Notes: a model not told the origin generated them from the sequence alone. DNA of 64,000 nt from Oscheius onirici (GCA_932521025.1 OW051470.1:7426501-7490500); one strand, 5' to 3'; shown: positions 12,296 through 24,465, counted from the first letter of the stretch. Numbers and translations: made by a program.

Positions 12296-12988
12296 ATGAC
12301 CTTATTGCTACCGCTGACGAGGCTACGATGTCTCAGTAGTCTTCCAGCCCTCACTCGACAAATATCTAGCAGTTCGGCCGCGTTTAAATGGAAAAGTAAG
12401 CTATGAAATCTTCTCAAAATAACCAAGTTTCAGTTACTGAAAAAGAGGACAATGATACGACCGTAGTCTCGATGGAAGCTGTACCAGGAGAGACACGAGG
12501 TGAAAATGAGGTCTGCTCTCTATGCACATGCAATGTTCCTGTCAAACTGAAATATAGGTTCGTTTTTCATGAACTTTTCTAGTGTGACGTTAATTTTGCA
12601 GTGATGTACTTATTCTGGAGCAGTTTATGCGAGAAGATGGTACCGTTCTGCCTCGACAGCTAACAGGGCTCTGTAAAAAGCAGCAACTTCGACTCGAAAG
12701 GTGATTTTCTTCATTCTTTTTCCTACATTTTTGTTCAGATGTGTAATGCAGGCTCACTGGGCCGGCTTGTTCCCCGATAAAACGATTCCCGACTTTGACA
12801 GAGCCGGATACAAACGATTTAACAGGTAAGTGGCCATATTCTCTCTCCTAACATAAGCCGTGTTTAGATACTGGCAGGACGACATGGACATGTATCGGCT
12901 GAAGGAGAAGAAAGAACACGGAACCTGGTTCTACATCAAACGCTATCCGACCAAAAACAATCCCGTTAATCGGAAGTCTACTCCTTAA
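12296..12988 (+). CDS. mrps-18A: Mitochondrial small-subunit ribosomal protein mS18A
   Basis: Exons 12296-12395, 12434-12557, 12602-12700, 12739-12825 and 12868-12988 (176 aa). An Arg- and Ser-rich N-terminus without acids looks like a mitochondrial presequence. The bS18 core follows, with VLILEQFMREDGTVLPRQ, the ITGLC-type motif LTGLCKKQQ and QAHWAGLFP; a CSLC motif precedes it. It is a structural protein of the mitochondrial 28S subunit. The ATG sits directly after TTTAG, a likely spliced-leader site. Only 143 bp separate its stop from the next same-strand ATG, an operon-like spacing. Confidence 0.9.
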
Positions 12989-13131
12989 TTCTAATATTAG
13001 CTAGGATTGTTGTGTTTTGTTATTTTTGCCTTGATTAAAGATGGTTTCTAGTCTAACAAACTCATCATGAGGGTTTTATCCCTACAAATTATCTCAGTTT
13101 CATTGTCGTCTTTCTTACTTTTCAGTATGTG

Positions 13132-14674
13132 ATGTTCTCCCTGTGGCTTTCGCTCCTATCTACGGCAATCGTTGCCCAAACTCTTACCACCGCCGCCAGT
13201 AGCAGCCCCGACATCGGAATCTCGGACAATGTGACAGAAGTTCAGCAAAAATACGGCAGACAGGCCAAGATCACTTGCGGCGCCTACGGAAATCCGCCTC
13301 CCCTTATCGAATGGTGGCTCTTTCGACCGGCAACGTATCTCGGCAGGATTGATACAGCCACCGGCGAGGTTTTCTACGGAAATGTCTCGCTTGAAACGAG
13401 AGAAAGGTTAGCCTTTCTTCTTGATGTTGTAATGAAGGTATTTCAGATTTTCGCTGGACGGCAAATCGCTCCTATTGCACAACGTGAATCGCACAACTGT
13501 CGAACGTTACGTTTGTATTGCAACGAATTCCGAGGGAAATGCGACGAAAATCTACAAATTCAGGTACATTTGTTCGTTTTCTTCGTGGAATCATCGTGCA
13601 GAACTTTTGACCAAGTTTTAAACCCCCAAAAGGGTCAGATGATGAGGAATTCCCATTTCCAGGCTGGATTATTTGGACTGGTATTCGCACAATCTGTTTG
13701 AGAGCGTCTTCTGGGGAGCTCTGGCCTTCTGCATTGTCGTCTGTGCTCTCACCTTCCTCCTCAACATAACCTGGATCTTGACCAGGAAGAGCATTCTGTG
13801 GTGGATTCAGAGGTGACTTGCATCGCACTTTTCCTCATAAAATCATCATTTTAGAGCCGAAAGACTGTCCCGAGTCCGGAAGATGGTCGAGGCAATGGAA
13901 AAGTATCGTGTACGCCAGTTAGAAAATCTGCAGGACAAGTATACGCGAAAAGTTCAAGTGGTTAGGGACAATTATCATTCACAGGTTTGGCGTTATCGAA
14001 ATCTCTTAAAAGTCTACATACTCAGGTTGATCAGCTACGGATGTCGTACGCGCTCCAGGCGGAAAAGTTCCGAGACTATCGAGCAGCTCAGATGGAGACG
14101 GTCACCTCACACTTGGAGAATATTCGAGAAAACTACCAGCAGCAGCTTAATCGCGTTCGAGACTACGGTTCACGGAGGGCCGAGCAGCTATGGGAGAGCT
14201 ACGAACGACAGGTTTGCTTTTACTTTAGTTTTTAAAAACAACATTTTCAGTCCATAATTTTTCTAATGACTCAATTTCCAGGTGAACCGAATGAAAGCCT
14301 TCAGTCTGCAGCATCGTATGAATCTGATGCGACAGTACAAAGTAAAACAGCGACATTTGAACAAGCTGCTCGAGTCGTTCGGCGATCCTCACAATCCCGA
14401 AGCTATGCGAAAACACGTAAGATTATTTAATTGTCTCAATTTACGAAATAATCAGGAAGAAGAAGTCCGAGCAGCTCTCGAGCTTCCAATAGCGCCGATC
14501 ACGGACGAGGACAACAGTCACCCGATCTCCCGCTCCTCTTCCTTCTATTCCTTGCCCGAATACGTCATCGATGAGAGCGGAGTCCTGCGACCGAGTCCTC
14601 TCGTCCCGACTGTACGCTTTACGCGCGACCTGAAGTCTCCGCCATCGAATCCCGGTGCCAGAAAGGACGACTAG
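13132..14674 (+). CDS. Single-Ig transmembrane protein with long cytoplasmic coiled coil
   Basis: Exons 13132-13406, 13447-13563, 13663-13812, 13855-13984, 14026-14211, 14282-14416 and 14456-14674 (403 aa). A signal peptide (about residues 1-17) is followed by one Ig domain: first Cys in AKITCGAYGNPPP, then a Trp-rich strand, then the Y-x-C pair in RYVCIATN. N-glycosylation sequons are present. One membrane helix (about 145-170, in ALAFCIVVCALTFLLN) leads to about 100 residues of basic coiled coil rich in Arg, Gln and Glu, then a Ser/Pro tail. The combination suggests a cell-surface receptor or adhesion protein tethered to a cytoplasmic assembly. I do not recognise a named family. The upstream GTG at 13129 cannot be the start, so the ATG at 13132 after TTCAG was chosen. 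It is probably downstream in an operon with mrps-18A. Confidence 0.8.
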
Positions 14675-15352
14675 AGTCCGATGTGTATACATTAAGTTTG
14701 TCTATTTACTAGTGAGACATCTATGGGTTGTAAGAGCACTAATAACTGTTAAATACTCTCTATACTTAAACACTTTCTAATAGTTACATCATTCCACACC
14801 AAATAAATTTTAATTTGTTTAGAAGGTGTTGTTATGCTCAGAATATTGACTACAAGGACGACCAGTTTCAAACTGATTGCTTGAATCGAGAACGAAGACA
14901 AGCCAACACTTGGTAAGAATAGAATGAGACACAACAGACATCAGAATGAGTGGGAAATTGCTGAGAAGAAGGTCCACTTTGTCAGTACTACGATCTCCAA
15001 TACCGAAAGAGTTCCTGTTCGACAAGGAACTACAGTATAACGAAAGAGGCATCTCGGGATAAGTCAAGAGAGACCGAGACTTTGGAAGGAACCAGAAGTT
15101 CTCGTGAAGTTCATTTAGTTTCGTTTCCGTCGATAATTTTTCCAGAGTATTATTTGGGATCAGAGACAAGAGTGAAAGTTTGGAGAGATTCGGATGTTCT
15201 GCCATACATTATACTATCATGTATTTTTTCCGTACCTCTCAATCATTTCTAGGGCATTTTCCACACAGAAATACAAGTTTATTTACTGTATAATAACGGC
15301 AACTACTCGTTCAGGGACCCGTAAAGGAAAGTACCGGTAAAGTTAAAAGGAA
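14675..15352. other. Intergenic region between convergent genes
   Basis: There are 678 bp between the Ig/TM gene stop and the MFS gene stop. A 128-codon minus-strand open frame (14819-15205) is present, but it has no recognisable domain, no intron and only Leu/Ser-rich composition. I see no supported gene. Confidence 0.5.
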
Positions 15353-18300
15353 CTAAGACTTCGTAGTGAAGAAAATGTCTGGTTTGTGTTCAGACGGCAC
15401 TAATTTTAGTGGAACGAGTCGCTTTCGGAACAGAATCAAAAGTGCCAGTCCAACAGAGGCTCCAAACAGCTGCATGACCATGACCCATCTGTAGCCAGAG
15501 TTCTGGAAAAGATATCTGAAACTGGATTTTATTTGGATCTTCACAAAAACGCACGTGGAGATGATCGGAGCAGCAAATTGGGCTATGGAGCCGCCGAACG
15601 AGTACATTCCTTGCATGAAGCCCTGTGCTCTGGGACCGAGAATATCCGAATAGAGAGAAGCTGACGGAGATCCGATGAACGGAAAAGCAACTCCGTAGAG
15701 GAAGATGAAGCAGAAGATGTAGACTGGGAGAGGAACAGCCACAGAGGTGGCACACCAAGTGTACGAGGGATCACAGCCTCCGATTTGGGCAGAAGAGTTT
15801 CCGGCTGGAATGTACTCCAAGGGACCGGGATAGAAGGGCCACGGGTAGCAGAGAAGATGGAAGGCCATCAGAGAAAAGAGACCGAAGGCTATCTGCTTCC
15901 TCTTGTCACTGAAAAGTTTTTTTTATACTTAGGATAAGAACTTGATAGAAAACGGGGCATTTTCGGAAGAATTCTGTACAACTCTTGGACTAAAGTAATA
16001 AATTAACCTATTCCTTACGTGCCTGTTACTGTTTGGAGTCGTCTATTCTGGCTTCTTGTCCTTTCAAGCCACCCAAGTGTCTTCATCCCAAAGGGTCTGT
16101 ACTTCCTCTGTTTCTCTAGACTCCCATCTTTGTTATTCTATCTACATGTCGTATACATGATATGATCGGATCATGTAGCTCTCCGGACTCATCTACTCAA
16201 TGTCTTTGCATCTGTTTCACACTGCCTAGCCATAATAAAAACCTACATTTTTCCGATGCGAGAGTATCCAATCAGAAAGTTGGTGAAGACCGAAACAACA
16301 CATGACAGTGACTCAAAAATGCCATTGTAGAGCACGCTCTTTGAGTCCTTCCAAGAGTACATTGCCGTCGACATTGGAGTCGACATGACTTCAATGTTTG
16401 TCGAAATGGCGTTGGCTACTAGCCAGAAGACGATGCAGACAAAGGCCGCGATTCTGTCGTAGCGGGGAACAAACATGCCGTTTTCTAAAGTTGGTTCGTT
16501 ATGGGAAAGAGTCTCGATTCACCAGTGTTGATTTCTTCGTCGAAGATACCAGCGTATTCTTCCTGGAAGAAGAACCACAAAAGGACACAAGCCGCAACAG
16601 TGATGACGAGCATGAAGAAGGCTGGGAAGGTGTACATGTTCAGAACAAGGGAGCCGATGGAGAAGCCGTCTCCGATCGGAGTGAAGAAGGCCTGTAGAAC
16701 AGTGATTGTTTCAGGTTCCCTGTCCCATATTCAACTAGCACAGGAAGTCAGGAACTGTGTCAGGGTGCCGACTAAACACAGTGCGGTACTGTATCGGGAA
16801 GTCCAAAGTCTCCAAACCTGACAAGTCCAGCACAAGATGTGGTAACTTTCAGTTGTTTTACTTTAATCTTTCTCAAAAAGTTACAGTTGCCTTTAATTAC
16901 AACACAAACCTCGAAAGAAAACATCGAAATTGTTGCTCGTTATACCCAAAAAAAGTGCAAAGTTAGCAATCAAGGAGACTATAAAAGGAGGAGATTTCTG
17001 AAGACAGACTATAACAACAATGGCCACCGTTCCCCCCGGAGACATCGCTACCCAGCCGGCTTCGAAGATCGTCTTCAACGCGCCCTACGATGACAAGCAC
17101 ACCTACCACATCAAGATCATCAACTCCTCTGCTCGTCGCATTGGATGGGCCATCAAGACGACCAACATGAAGCGTCTCGGAGTCGACCCGGCCTGCGGAT
17201 GTCTGGATCCCAAGGAAGCTACCCTGATGGCTGTTAGCTGCGACGCCTTCGCCTTCGGCCAGGAGGATACCAACAACGACCGCATCACCATCGAGTGGAC
17301 CAATACTCCGGACGGCGCTGCCAAGCAGTTCCGCCGCGAGTGGTTCCAGGGCGATGGCATGGTCCGTCGCAAGAACCTCCCCATCGAGTACAACCCCTAG
17401 CTCAATAAATGTTAGGGAGCACGTGTCTTACACCTTACATCTTACACCTTGACAAATCACACATCACTTTTGTAACAAGAAGGTGTCTCTGGTAATTCTA
17501 CTTGCCCTAAAGTGTTCTCGACAATTCTACTCGTTATTCTTCTAGTACTATGCAACTGTTCTTGTTGTCCTTCTGGCAGTTCTTCCCTAATTGTAAGGAA
17601 CAGAATCTGCTCGGAACCACGATGCTGCCGCTGCCCGAACAGTAGAACAACGCTAACGGAGTGAGTAGTCTTTACCCAGACCCTAGTTCAGTTCATCTTG
17701 GATTCCCTTAGTGGGTACGTTGCTTCCTGAGGGCTAACTATGTATCGAACCATGATAACTTTCTGAGTATAGAAAGGAACGCCTGGCCTATCAAACTCTT
17801 TGTCCCAATGTCACCCTAATCCCATCTACTGTATCCCTTTGTTCTCTCGACTCACCTGAATGGCAGGTCCGAAAGAAACTCCCAAAACCCAGCCAGCTGT
17901 AGAATAGGAGATGGCTTTGAGCTTGTCTTCTGGTACTGAAGCAGTGGAGACATATCTGAAACGACTCATTTTACCAGAAACTGATCAATCTTACGATCTG
18001 AGGACTGACATGGACCCCGAGCCGATTCCCGTTATCATTCTGGCTGTCAACATCCACCACTTTTGGTTAGACTGGAACATTGGCAGCAGTCCGTACATTA
18101 GTTGTCCTAAGAAGTTCTTTAGACCGATTTTTAGAAGAAAAAAACTACCCAAAGCAGATATGGAGAATCCGACAATCGTTGGCCATTTTACAGCCAGCGT
18201 TTTCTGATTCCAGTAGCCGAAGATTGGGTTGGCAATCGAGCAGGAGAGACTGGCAGAGGCTACTATCCATCCGAGAAAGTCTACTGTAGCTGAACTGTCG

Positions 18301-19232
18301 AGCTGAAACAGATTGATCTATTTCTTGAGCCCAACGACGCTATCTTGCCCAGAATACGCGCAAATTGGCAGAATAGTTGCAGATGCATCGCGTCTTATCA
18401 GGGTAAGTCAGTTGAAAGTTCAACGATGATTTACGCAGGGTCTGGTGCAAGAAAAAGCCTACCTCACTGAGATACGGCCATCCTGACATGTAGTAGATCT
18501 AAATTGTTGTTTTATTCATTCTGAACTCGATGCTTACAGAAATTTGAATACCGTTGATGAATTGCATCGCAATAGAGATCCAGATCATTCGCCATGGTGT
18601 CACTTTGGCAGAAACGGAAATGCTGGAAGAAAATGAATTGGGAGCGTTTGTCCTCTCCCACTCAAACTTTGGAACTTCGGGGAGGAACAATTTTATAGTT
18701 TATGCATATTTTATAGCTTTGTGATCTTCAGGCAAGTTATAGCATTCTATGAGCTCTAGAACTTTTCTGAACATTGCAACACTTCAAAATATTTTGCAGC
18801 TTTGTGATGTACAAGCTTCGCAATGTTTCAAACGTTGTAGCGCTGGTCTGCTACAACTTGCAGAACATGGCAAAGCTAGAAAATGTTTGCGTGAACAAGA
18901 AAATTGAGAGTTTTTCTCAAAGTCTCGAAATTAGGGAGAGTGCTAACGTTACTTTCCTCAGACAGAGAAACAGAGACAGAAAGATAACAAACTGGTAGCA
19001 AAGTTTGTTGCGAGAACAACGAGAACAAAAACAAGAATGGGGTCGTCTTGACCAGACAGTTTAAGGTTTTCGCGCCAACGTTAAACTGGTGTGATGCTAG
19101 GAATAGAAAGTATACAAACCTGCGGTCTTTCTTGAGGCCGTCTCCTCCACTGATCGAGAATCCTGTCATCTTCTTCTTCAAAGCCAACTGAAGCTCATAT
19201 GCTCGAATGCGGGCTTTATACAGATACGGTAG
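15353..19232 (-). CDS. Major facilitator superfamily transporter (12 TM), MFSD8-like nematode family
   Basis: Exons in transcript order: 19120-19232, 18538-18622, 18463-18498, 18149-18302, 17995-18106, 17856-17955, 16523-16691, 16247-16484 and 15353-15908. All junctions keep phase. A possible first coding exon at 20125-20196 would supply a start codon and splices in phase, but it is only a candidate. The helices begin at [14 protein letters not shown] and run to a final helix near 15420-15480. The [16 protein letters not shown] motif after helix 4 and GPAIQAFFTP resemble the CLN7/MFSD8 branch of lysosomal transporters. A C-terminal helix block is preceded by [18 protein letters not shown]. 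The substrate is not deducible. The intron 16692-17855 contains a complete MSP gene on the other strand. Confidence 0.85.
16980..16986 (+). promoter_or_regulatory. TATA box of the MSP gene
   Basis: TATAAAA lies 34 bases before the MSP start codon. This tight placement fits a short 5' UTR and a strong germline promoter contained entirely inside the host intron. Confidence 0.55.
17020..17400 (+). CDS. msp: Major sperm protein (MSP)
   Basis: A single exon of 126 aa. It is almost the same length and sequence as nematode MSP, with PPGDI near the start, [50 protein letters not shown] and the C-terminal [18 protein letters not shown] is the cytoskeletal protein that drives amoeboid crawling of nematode sperm and is also released as an oocyte maturation signal. 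It is the best taxonomic marker in the window. The gene sits wholly inside an MFS transporter intron on the opposite strand, with its own TATA box and an AATAAA four bases after the stop. Its coding GC is clearly higher than the surrounding intron. Confidence 0.98.
   Translation: MATVPPGDIATQPASKIVFNAPYDDKHTYHIKIINSSARRIGWAIKTTNMKRLGVDPACGCLDPKEATLMAVSCDAFAFGQEDTNNDRITIEWTNTPDGAAKQFRREWFQGDGMVRRKNLPIEYNP
17404..17409 (+). terminator. Poly(A) signal AATAAA of msp
   Basis: AATAAA begins four bases after the TAG stop, giving a very short 3' UTR, and lies inside the MFS intron. Confidence 0.7.
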
Positions 19233-19825
19233 CTGTAGTTTAGAGATCAGATAAGAGATCGGTCGGAATAGGAAGAATGACGAAAACTGATAATAAAGAA
19301 TGATTTAGAAGAGACAAAAGGATGATTTTTGGAAGAGACAGAACAATGGCACGCCCTCAGGCCATGTACTTTCTCTCTTGGCTACAAAACTAGAATTGGG
19401 AATGTTGTTAGGCAGGGAATGCTATGGGAGCCTGACATTTCTCAGTGGGAACAGGCGACAGTTGAAAAGTTGCAAAAACAGGAGGGTGTGCCCAGAGATC
19501 TGACCTCGTGACTCACAAAGAAGTCAATATGAAATAATCTGTGAGAAAGTTCCAGATCTCTTTCGCCGAACTGATTCTCCTCACTCTTGCAGTATTTCGA
19601 ACTCTCTGACTCTCAGAACAACAGGTATGATTACAGTCAAAGACTACAACGGAAATCAGAGAGATGTATGGAACCGTTCCCACGCCATTTACGGTCTTCC
19701 CACGGCTGGCTGCAAAAGGAAAGAAAGAGTGAGACCGGGGAGAAAGTGGCTTACTGGAGGACTGGCCACCTTTCGGCTACGAGGCAGCTCAAGAGGATAA
19801 TCGCATTAGGTGGCAATGGAGATTT

Positions 19826-19827
<2 letters not shown>

Positions 19828-19914
<87 letters not shown>
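19828..19914. repeat. (GA)n simple repeat
   Basis: About 43 uninterrupted GA dinucleotides, possibly within the first intron of the MFS gene. Long GA tracts can bind GAGA-type factors or form H-DNA, but here it is only a microsatellite by sequence. Confidence 0.97.
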
Positions 19915-19918
<4 letters not shown>

Positions 19919-21800
19919 AGTCCACTAGATGTACTCTTACTGTATTCTTCCAGAAAAAGAGAGGGTAGACTGTTATCAGGTCTCTCTGGAAGTTGGTGTT
20001 TTGCTTACAAAAAAGATAAGAGAGGAGGAAGATGGCCACTCTCTTGTGGGGACGAAAGTCCGGAAGAAGGAACAGAACTGGCAGCCCTTGGATGTTTTCT
20101 CAAAACGAGTCGTCCCCTTCTTACGAGCGCCATTAACGGTCTCGTGTGTTCCTCCAGTTGGGGCTGGATCTCACAGTCCATTTTGCCCATGGACACTGTT
20201 CGTCAAACTGCATGGATTTGAACGATTTCCTGAAGTTTGTGTTTGGCGGTTCAGAGTTTTAGTCGGTATCCTGCACTGGTTTCAGATTTATTCCAGTAGT
20301 CTCCAAGCCTTTGAAACGTTGTCTGCCAGTAGTGTCAGTATATAAGAACTCGACCTTTCCTCCTTGATAAAATTCTGACTTTCAAAGTTCTCTTCATCGT
20401 CTTTGAGACTCTATCTATCCAATTTTCTAGAAACTTGTGTTCGACACAAGCCAAGGGCTATCCCTAGATTAACTTTGCAAGTTGTGCTTGGCCATTTTGA
20501 CAAGTTTATCTGGGTTAACTCTCAACAGGTTTCAAAGATTAAAAGTAGAAGACTTTGACAAGTGGAAGAAACACTGCCAAATATAATGCAAAAGACAGTG
20601 TTCAAGTCGTTTCGGAGGTTATATAGCTCGTGCCAAACGGTTACGTACTTTTTAGTTACGCAAGATTGCGTACGATAAATCCCGGGGAAAAGCGGTGAAA
20701 TCAGTACTCCCGCGCGTACGCAATTTCGGGTAAAAGGAAAGAGCGTAACATGAAGATCTTTCCAACAGTGTCTGTAGGAAAATATCTCAGTCGTGGGACT
20801 CCTCTGAATGTTTCAAGGCGACGAAAGGTTGGAAACGAGTAGGAGAGCTAGCCGATTTCATGATGGTCCAACTGAATCACTCTGCAAAATCAACACTCGA
20901 AATAAACTGGAATTTATTGAGACAAAACAGGGAAGTGAAGAATGAGAGATCACCATTTTGTAGATCGTGTAACTTTGCTGAAAAGTCTCGTGTTCTGATG
21001 GGACGAAACATACAGAGAGTCGGCCAATGGATAGAAGCCATGTCAATAGAGTGATAGAATTATTGCTCAAGCAATAGAGTACTGAAAGAGAGAATAGACA
21101 GAGTGACAGTACAGAAAGAGAGGGAACATGCAAGAGTACCTGTTAGACAGAATGAGAGAGAAGCAGGAAGACACAAGAGAGACACATGCTAGGATCTGTG
21201 GTTGACTCATGCTCATGCAGGTCAAAAGATCTATCGGATGATACCCATGCTGCAATACCCGTGTCGAAGAGCCCGAAAGAAAAGAACTCACCCTGAAAAT
21301 GGTATGGATTAGGATAGGAATTCAGTGCAAAAAATCACCAATGGGATACCGGTCGTTTTTTAAGTACAACGTCATTTCCTTCTCTATCAGTGTCCGTGGT
21401 TGTCTAACAAGATCAAAACAAAGCTTATCAGAACAACTTAAAAACTGTTCTCACGAGATCAGGTCTACGAGAGGAAAAACAAGGCTATTCCCCCCAAAAA
21501 ATGGTTTTTTAGAACAATAGATAGAACAATAGAATAGATCCGCCATGTTCAACTGTTGTCACGAAAACGCCTTTTATCAATTTGGGGAAAGACATAGACT
21601 CTGTCAAGTTTCCCACTTCCTGATTTTCAATGTTAGTCAGCTGTTTACTGTCCTAAGGACTCATTCTAGTCTTCTAGTTTTTGAGGAATGCAATTGTCCA
21701 AGTTTGAACCTTAAGGCTTGAAAGATTCAAATTTAGCAACTCTGATCTATACAGCATCCAAGACCACAAGTGTTATTCAAGAAAACTTTCAAGAACTCAC
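19915..21800. other. Region without a supported gene, about 1.9 kb
   Basis: The region lies upstream of the MFS exons and downstream of the ligand-gated channel exons. It may contain the MFS first exon (20125-20196, minus strand) and the missing last coding exon of the channel. I see no other conserved coding sequence. Short direct and inverted repeats are common. Confidence 0.4.
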
Positions 21801-24465
21801 CCAAGAAGATGAACCAGTACTGAAAACAGACAATTTCATACTAGCCAGTCTCTCTGACATACCCAAAGATTGAAGAGAATGAAACATGTTGGGAAGATGA
21901 TCGAAGAGGCCTTATCCAATTTCAAAGCCGTCCATTGTGGACACTTTCCACAGAAGATTGAACAGTTGCACTGGAACGTGAAGCCCTTTTCTCTCGAGGC
22001 CATATAGCCCACAACGGCCAACTCGATCAGCGAGGCAAAAATGAAGGCCATGGCTGAGAGAATCCACACGTCGATGGCTAAAACCTGTAAGGTTAAACAG
22101 AGTTGACGGACCTTTGACATCGCTAGTTTTCGGAAGATTATTAACGACGGATCCGAACTGGAAAGTTAGGGCTAGAAGTGAATTGACGCCGACAGTCGTC
22201 CGACTAGGAATCTGCTCTGCTCCCAAGGCGAAAGAGACCCAGCTTATGAAGACGGAGATGTAGGCTGGGACGTAGACCTGAAGACTTTTCGTTATATTAA
22301 GAAGTTCCCAGAAAAGTCGAGGCAGCGTCGGAACGTCAACGCCTACCGCAACCTGACCACTCAGGAAGCACCCGCAGCCCATGAGTCTCTTCGGAACTCA
22401 GGCTTGAGTCGGGAAGAAACTTTACTTTACTTTAAGAAGTAGGCTACGTGACTCAAGAGGAACAGAGTTAGGAGATCACAAGAACATGAGCCCCAGTATG
22501 TATTTTGAGTCCGAGATCCTTTAGAAACAAAGCTCAAATATACATTCACGTTTTATTTGAACCCACTCCCTTCCAAGCCTAATTTCAAAATGTTGGACCT
22601 CAACGGATCGCCCGGCCCGTTCCTAACTTTAGTGAGTCTCAGTTCTAGTGTCCCTTCCCTTCTTCCCTGGGGACAGGGGGTGACTGGAGCGAGGTGACAA
22701 GGAGAAGGGACAGGTACGACTGAAACTCACTAAAGCTAGGGACGGGCAGGGTGACCCGTTCAGTTCCTACATTTTGAAATTAGGTTTGGGAGGGAGCGGG
22801 TTCCAATACAATTTTGGTAGTTTCTTTAGAGGGTCAGGGAGAGTGACTGGAGGAGAGTAACAAAGGAAGAATGAAAGGGGAACCACGACTAAGGCTCCGT
22901 GACAGAACAAAGTCATGAATTTCTACTTTAGCCCTGGAAGGGCGTTGCCAACCTTGTATTTGAAAAAAGCTGGGTAATAAGAGCTTTTTTCAGGACAGAA
23001 AACTAAAAATAGAAAGGAATTTTCTCGAGACAGGAACTTGAAGATTGTTATACTGTCAACTAGGAAGGTTTCCAGTGGTTCTCGGACAATTGTCAGAATT
23101 CTACTAAACGGTTAGATGACAAGAGGTTTCTACTTTTAACACTGCTTCCTTCTCTTTCCAGGCCTTCATCATGGATGTAAGCAAGTATGAATCAGTTTAG
23201 TTTGACATGATTGATCCAACAAAAATCATAAGACTGGTCTGTCTGAATGAATCCGAAACAGATCTCTACACCCTGCAAGTCTCTAGAAAACCTGTCAAGG
23301 TACAAGTGAAAGATTGATTTCGAAAAATTAAACTGACCTGTAAAATATAGAACCCATAGAGTCGTTGAAAAGTGAAAGTAGCGATGAGTTCGTTGAAGAC
23401 TCCTGGTGGATACAACTAAACATTTTTAGGAGCTTTAGATCCATAACCAACCCTGAGCTCACTGCTGGCAGTAAAGTCGACCAGGACGTAGTCGGGAAGT
23501 GTAATCTCTCCTTTGAGAATTAGTATAGGAGCAACGGTTTCGATCCAGTTCATTGCAACCTGTCCTCTTATTTTTCTTTCAAAAGTGTTACCTGATCATT
23601 GTTGTGAGTAAAGCTCTCGTAGAAGAGCATACACCGTTGTTGATCAATGGGAAAAGTTCTCAGAGTTGAGGAACACGGTCCGGTCAACTTAATTCGGTAG
23701 TTGTGCCAAATACTTCCGTTACTGTATATCTGAGCAGAATAATAGAAAAAAGAGCAAGTTAAACAAACTTGAAGGAAAATGTTCTTGAAGGGACTCGAGT
23801 GGATGTTGGCCAGCTTGCTGTTTACAAAGCATGCGTTTGGATTCCAGATTTCTTCCAAGATGGTTTGACCATCCACGGACATGTTGCTGGAAAGGGAAGA
23901 ATGAAAGTTAGAAAGCCTGACAAACCTTTTGCAAGGATTCAGATGAGCGTAAGCTAGAGCTGGATCGACCCATCTCTCGGTTACATAAATGTCCAGCTCG
24001 AATTCGGAAGTTATTTCGATGATCTTGGAAACTTCTTGTACCCAGAGCTGTAAAGAATCTATTGGAATAGAAAGAGGAAAAGGAACCTCGACGGAAACCT
24101 GAACATTTCCTCCTCCCGGTAGCTCTCGACGATTGTAGCCGCGACGAAGAATGTGTTCTGGAGAAGTCAATATATTGGTAAATCCAAACGCCTTGTGCTC
24201 TATGATTAGAACAGCCCTGCTCCAGAACATCCCTCTCTTTTCGGCCGAATTCCCCTCCAAATCTCTGCCCGTTGACACTTACCCAAAACGGTGTCATCAT
24301 TCATACACGTCGGTTTGGCTTCTCGTTCCGTCCGAGCTGTCTGGTTACACGATCCGAAAGCACTGGAAAAAAGTTTAGCCTGTCTCTCTTTTCGACTCAC
24401 CATTCATTATCTAAATATTCGTAGGCAGATGTTGCCGACGCGACGAGAAGAAGAACCAGGAGCAT
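21801..24465 (-). CDS. Cys-loop ligand-gated ion channel subunit (LGC, anion-type pore)
   Basis: Exons 24401-24465, 24283-24362, 24087-24157, 23926-24047, 23769-23886, 23592-23729, 23452-23559, 23338-23415, 22112-22277, 21863-22077 and 21801-21819; the last few codons are unresolved. A clear signal peptide ([14 protein letters not shown]) is followed by the extracellular domain. Its Cys-loop is [15 protein letters not shown], with exactly 13 residues between cysteines. M1 is in [18 protein letters not shown]2 reads [19 protein letters not shown]3 ([19 protein letters not shown]) and M4 ([18 protein letters not shown]) flank a short loop with several Cys. The pore start PSR replaces the usual PAR of GABA/glycine-type chloride channels. 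It is a nematode-type LGC receptor at synapse or muscle membrane; the ligand is unknown. Confidence 0.88.
22556..22806. mobile_element. Foldback MITE in the channel intron, TA target duplication
   Basis: The two ends are inverted copies. The left arm starts TTTGAACCCACTCCC; the right arm read in reverse starts TTGGAACCCGCTCCC, and both continue into CCTAATTTCAAAATGT. TA flanks each side (22554-22555 and 22807-22808), as in Tc1/mariner-derived elements. It is 251 bp and has no coding capacity. Confidence 0.65.
22815..22960 (+). repeat. Dispersed repeat, copy 2 (matches 5165-5320 inverted)
   Basis: This is the opposite-strand relative of 5165-5320. It lies immediately beside the foldback element in the channel intron, so the two may belong to one composite insertion. 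Confidence 0.6.

Noticed and set aside
14819-15205. Minus-strand open frame of 128 codons
   Set aside because: It has no introns, domain or coding-like composition, and lies between two convergent gene ends.
15516-15545. Short intron in the last MFS exon
   Set aside because: A GT-AG pair of about 29 bp exists, but removing it breaks the frame, while read-through keeps it.
19587-20039. Open frames through the GA tract
   Set aside because: Both strands are open only because of the (GA)n microsatellite.
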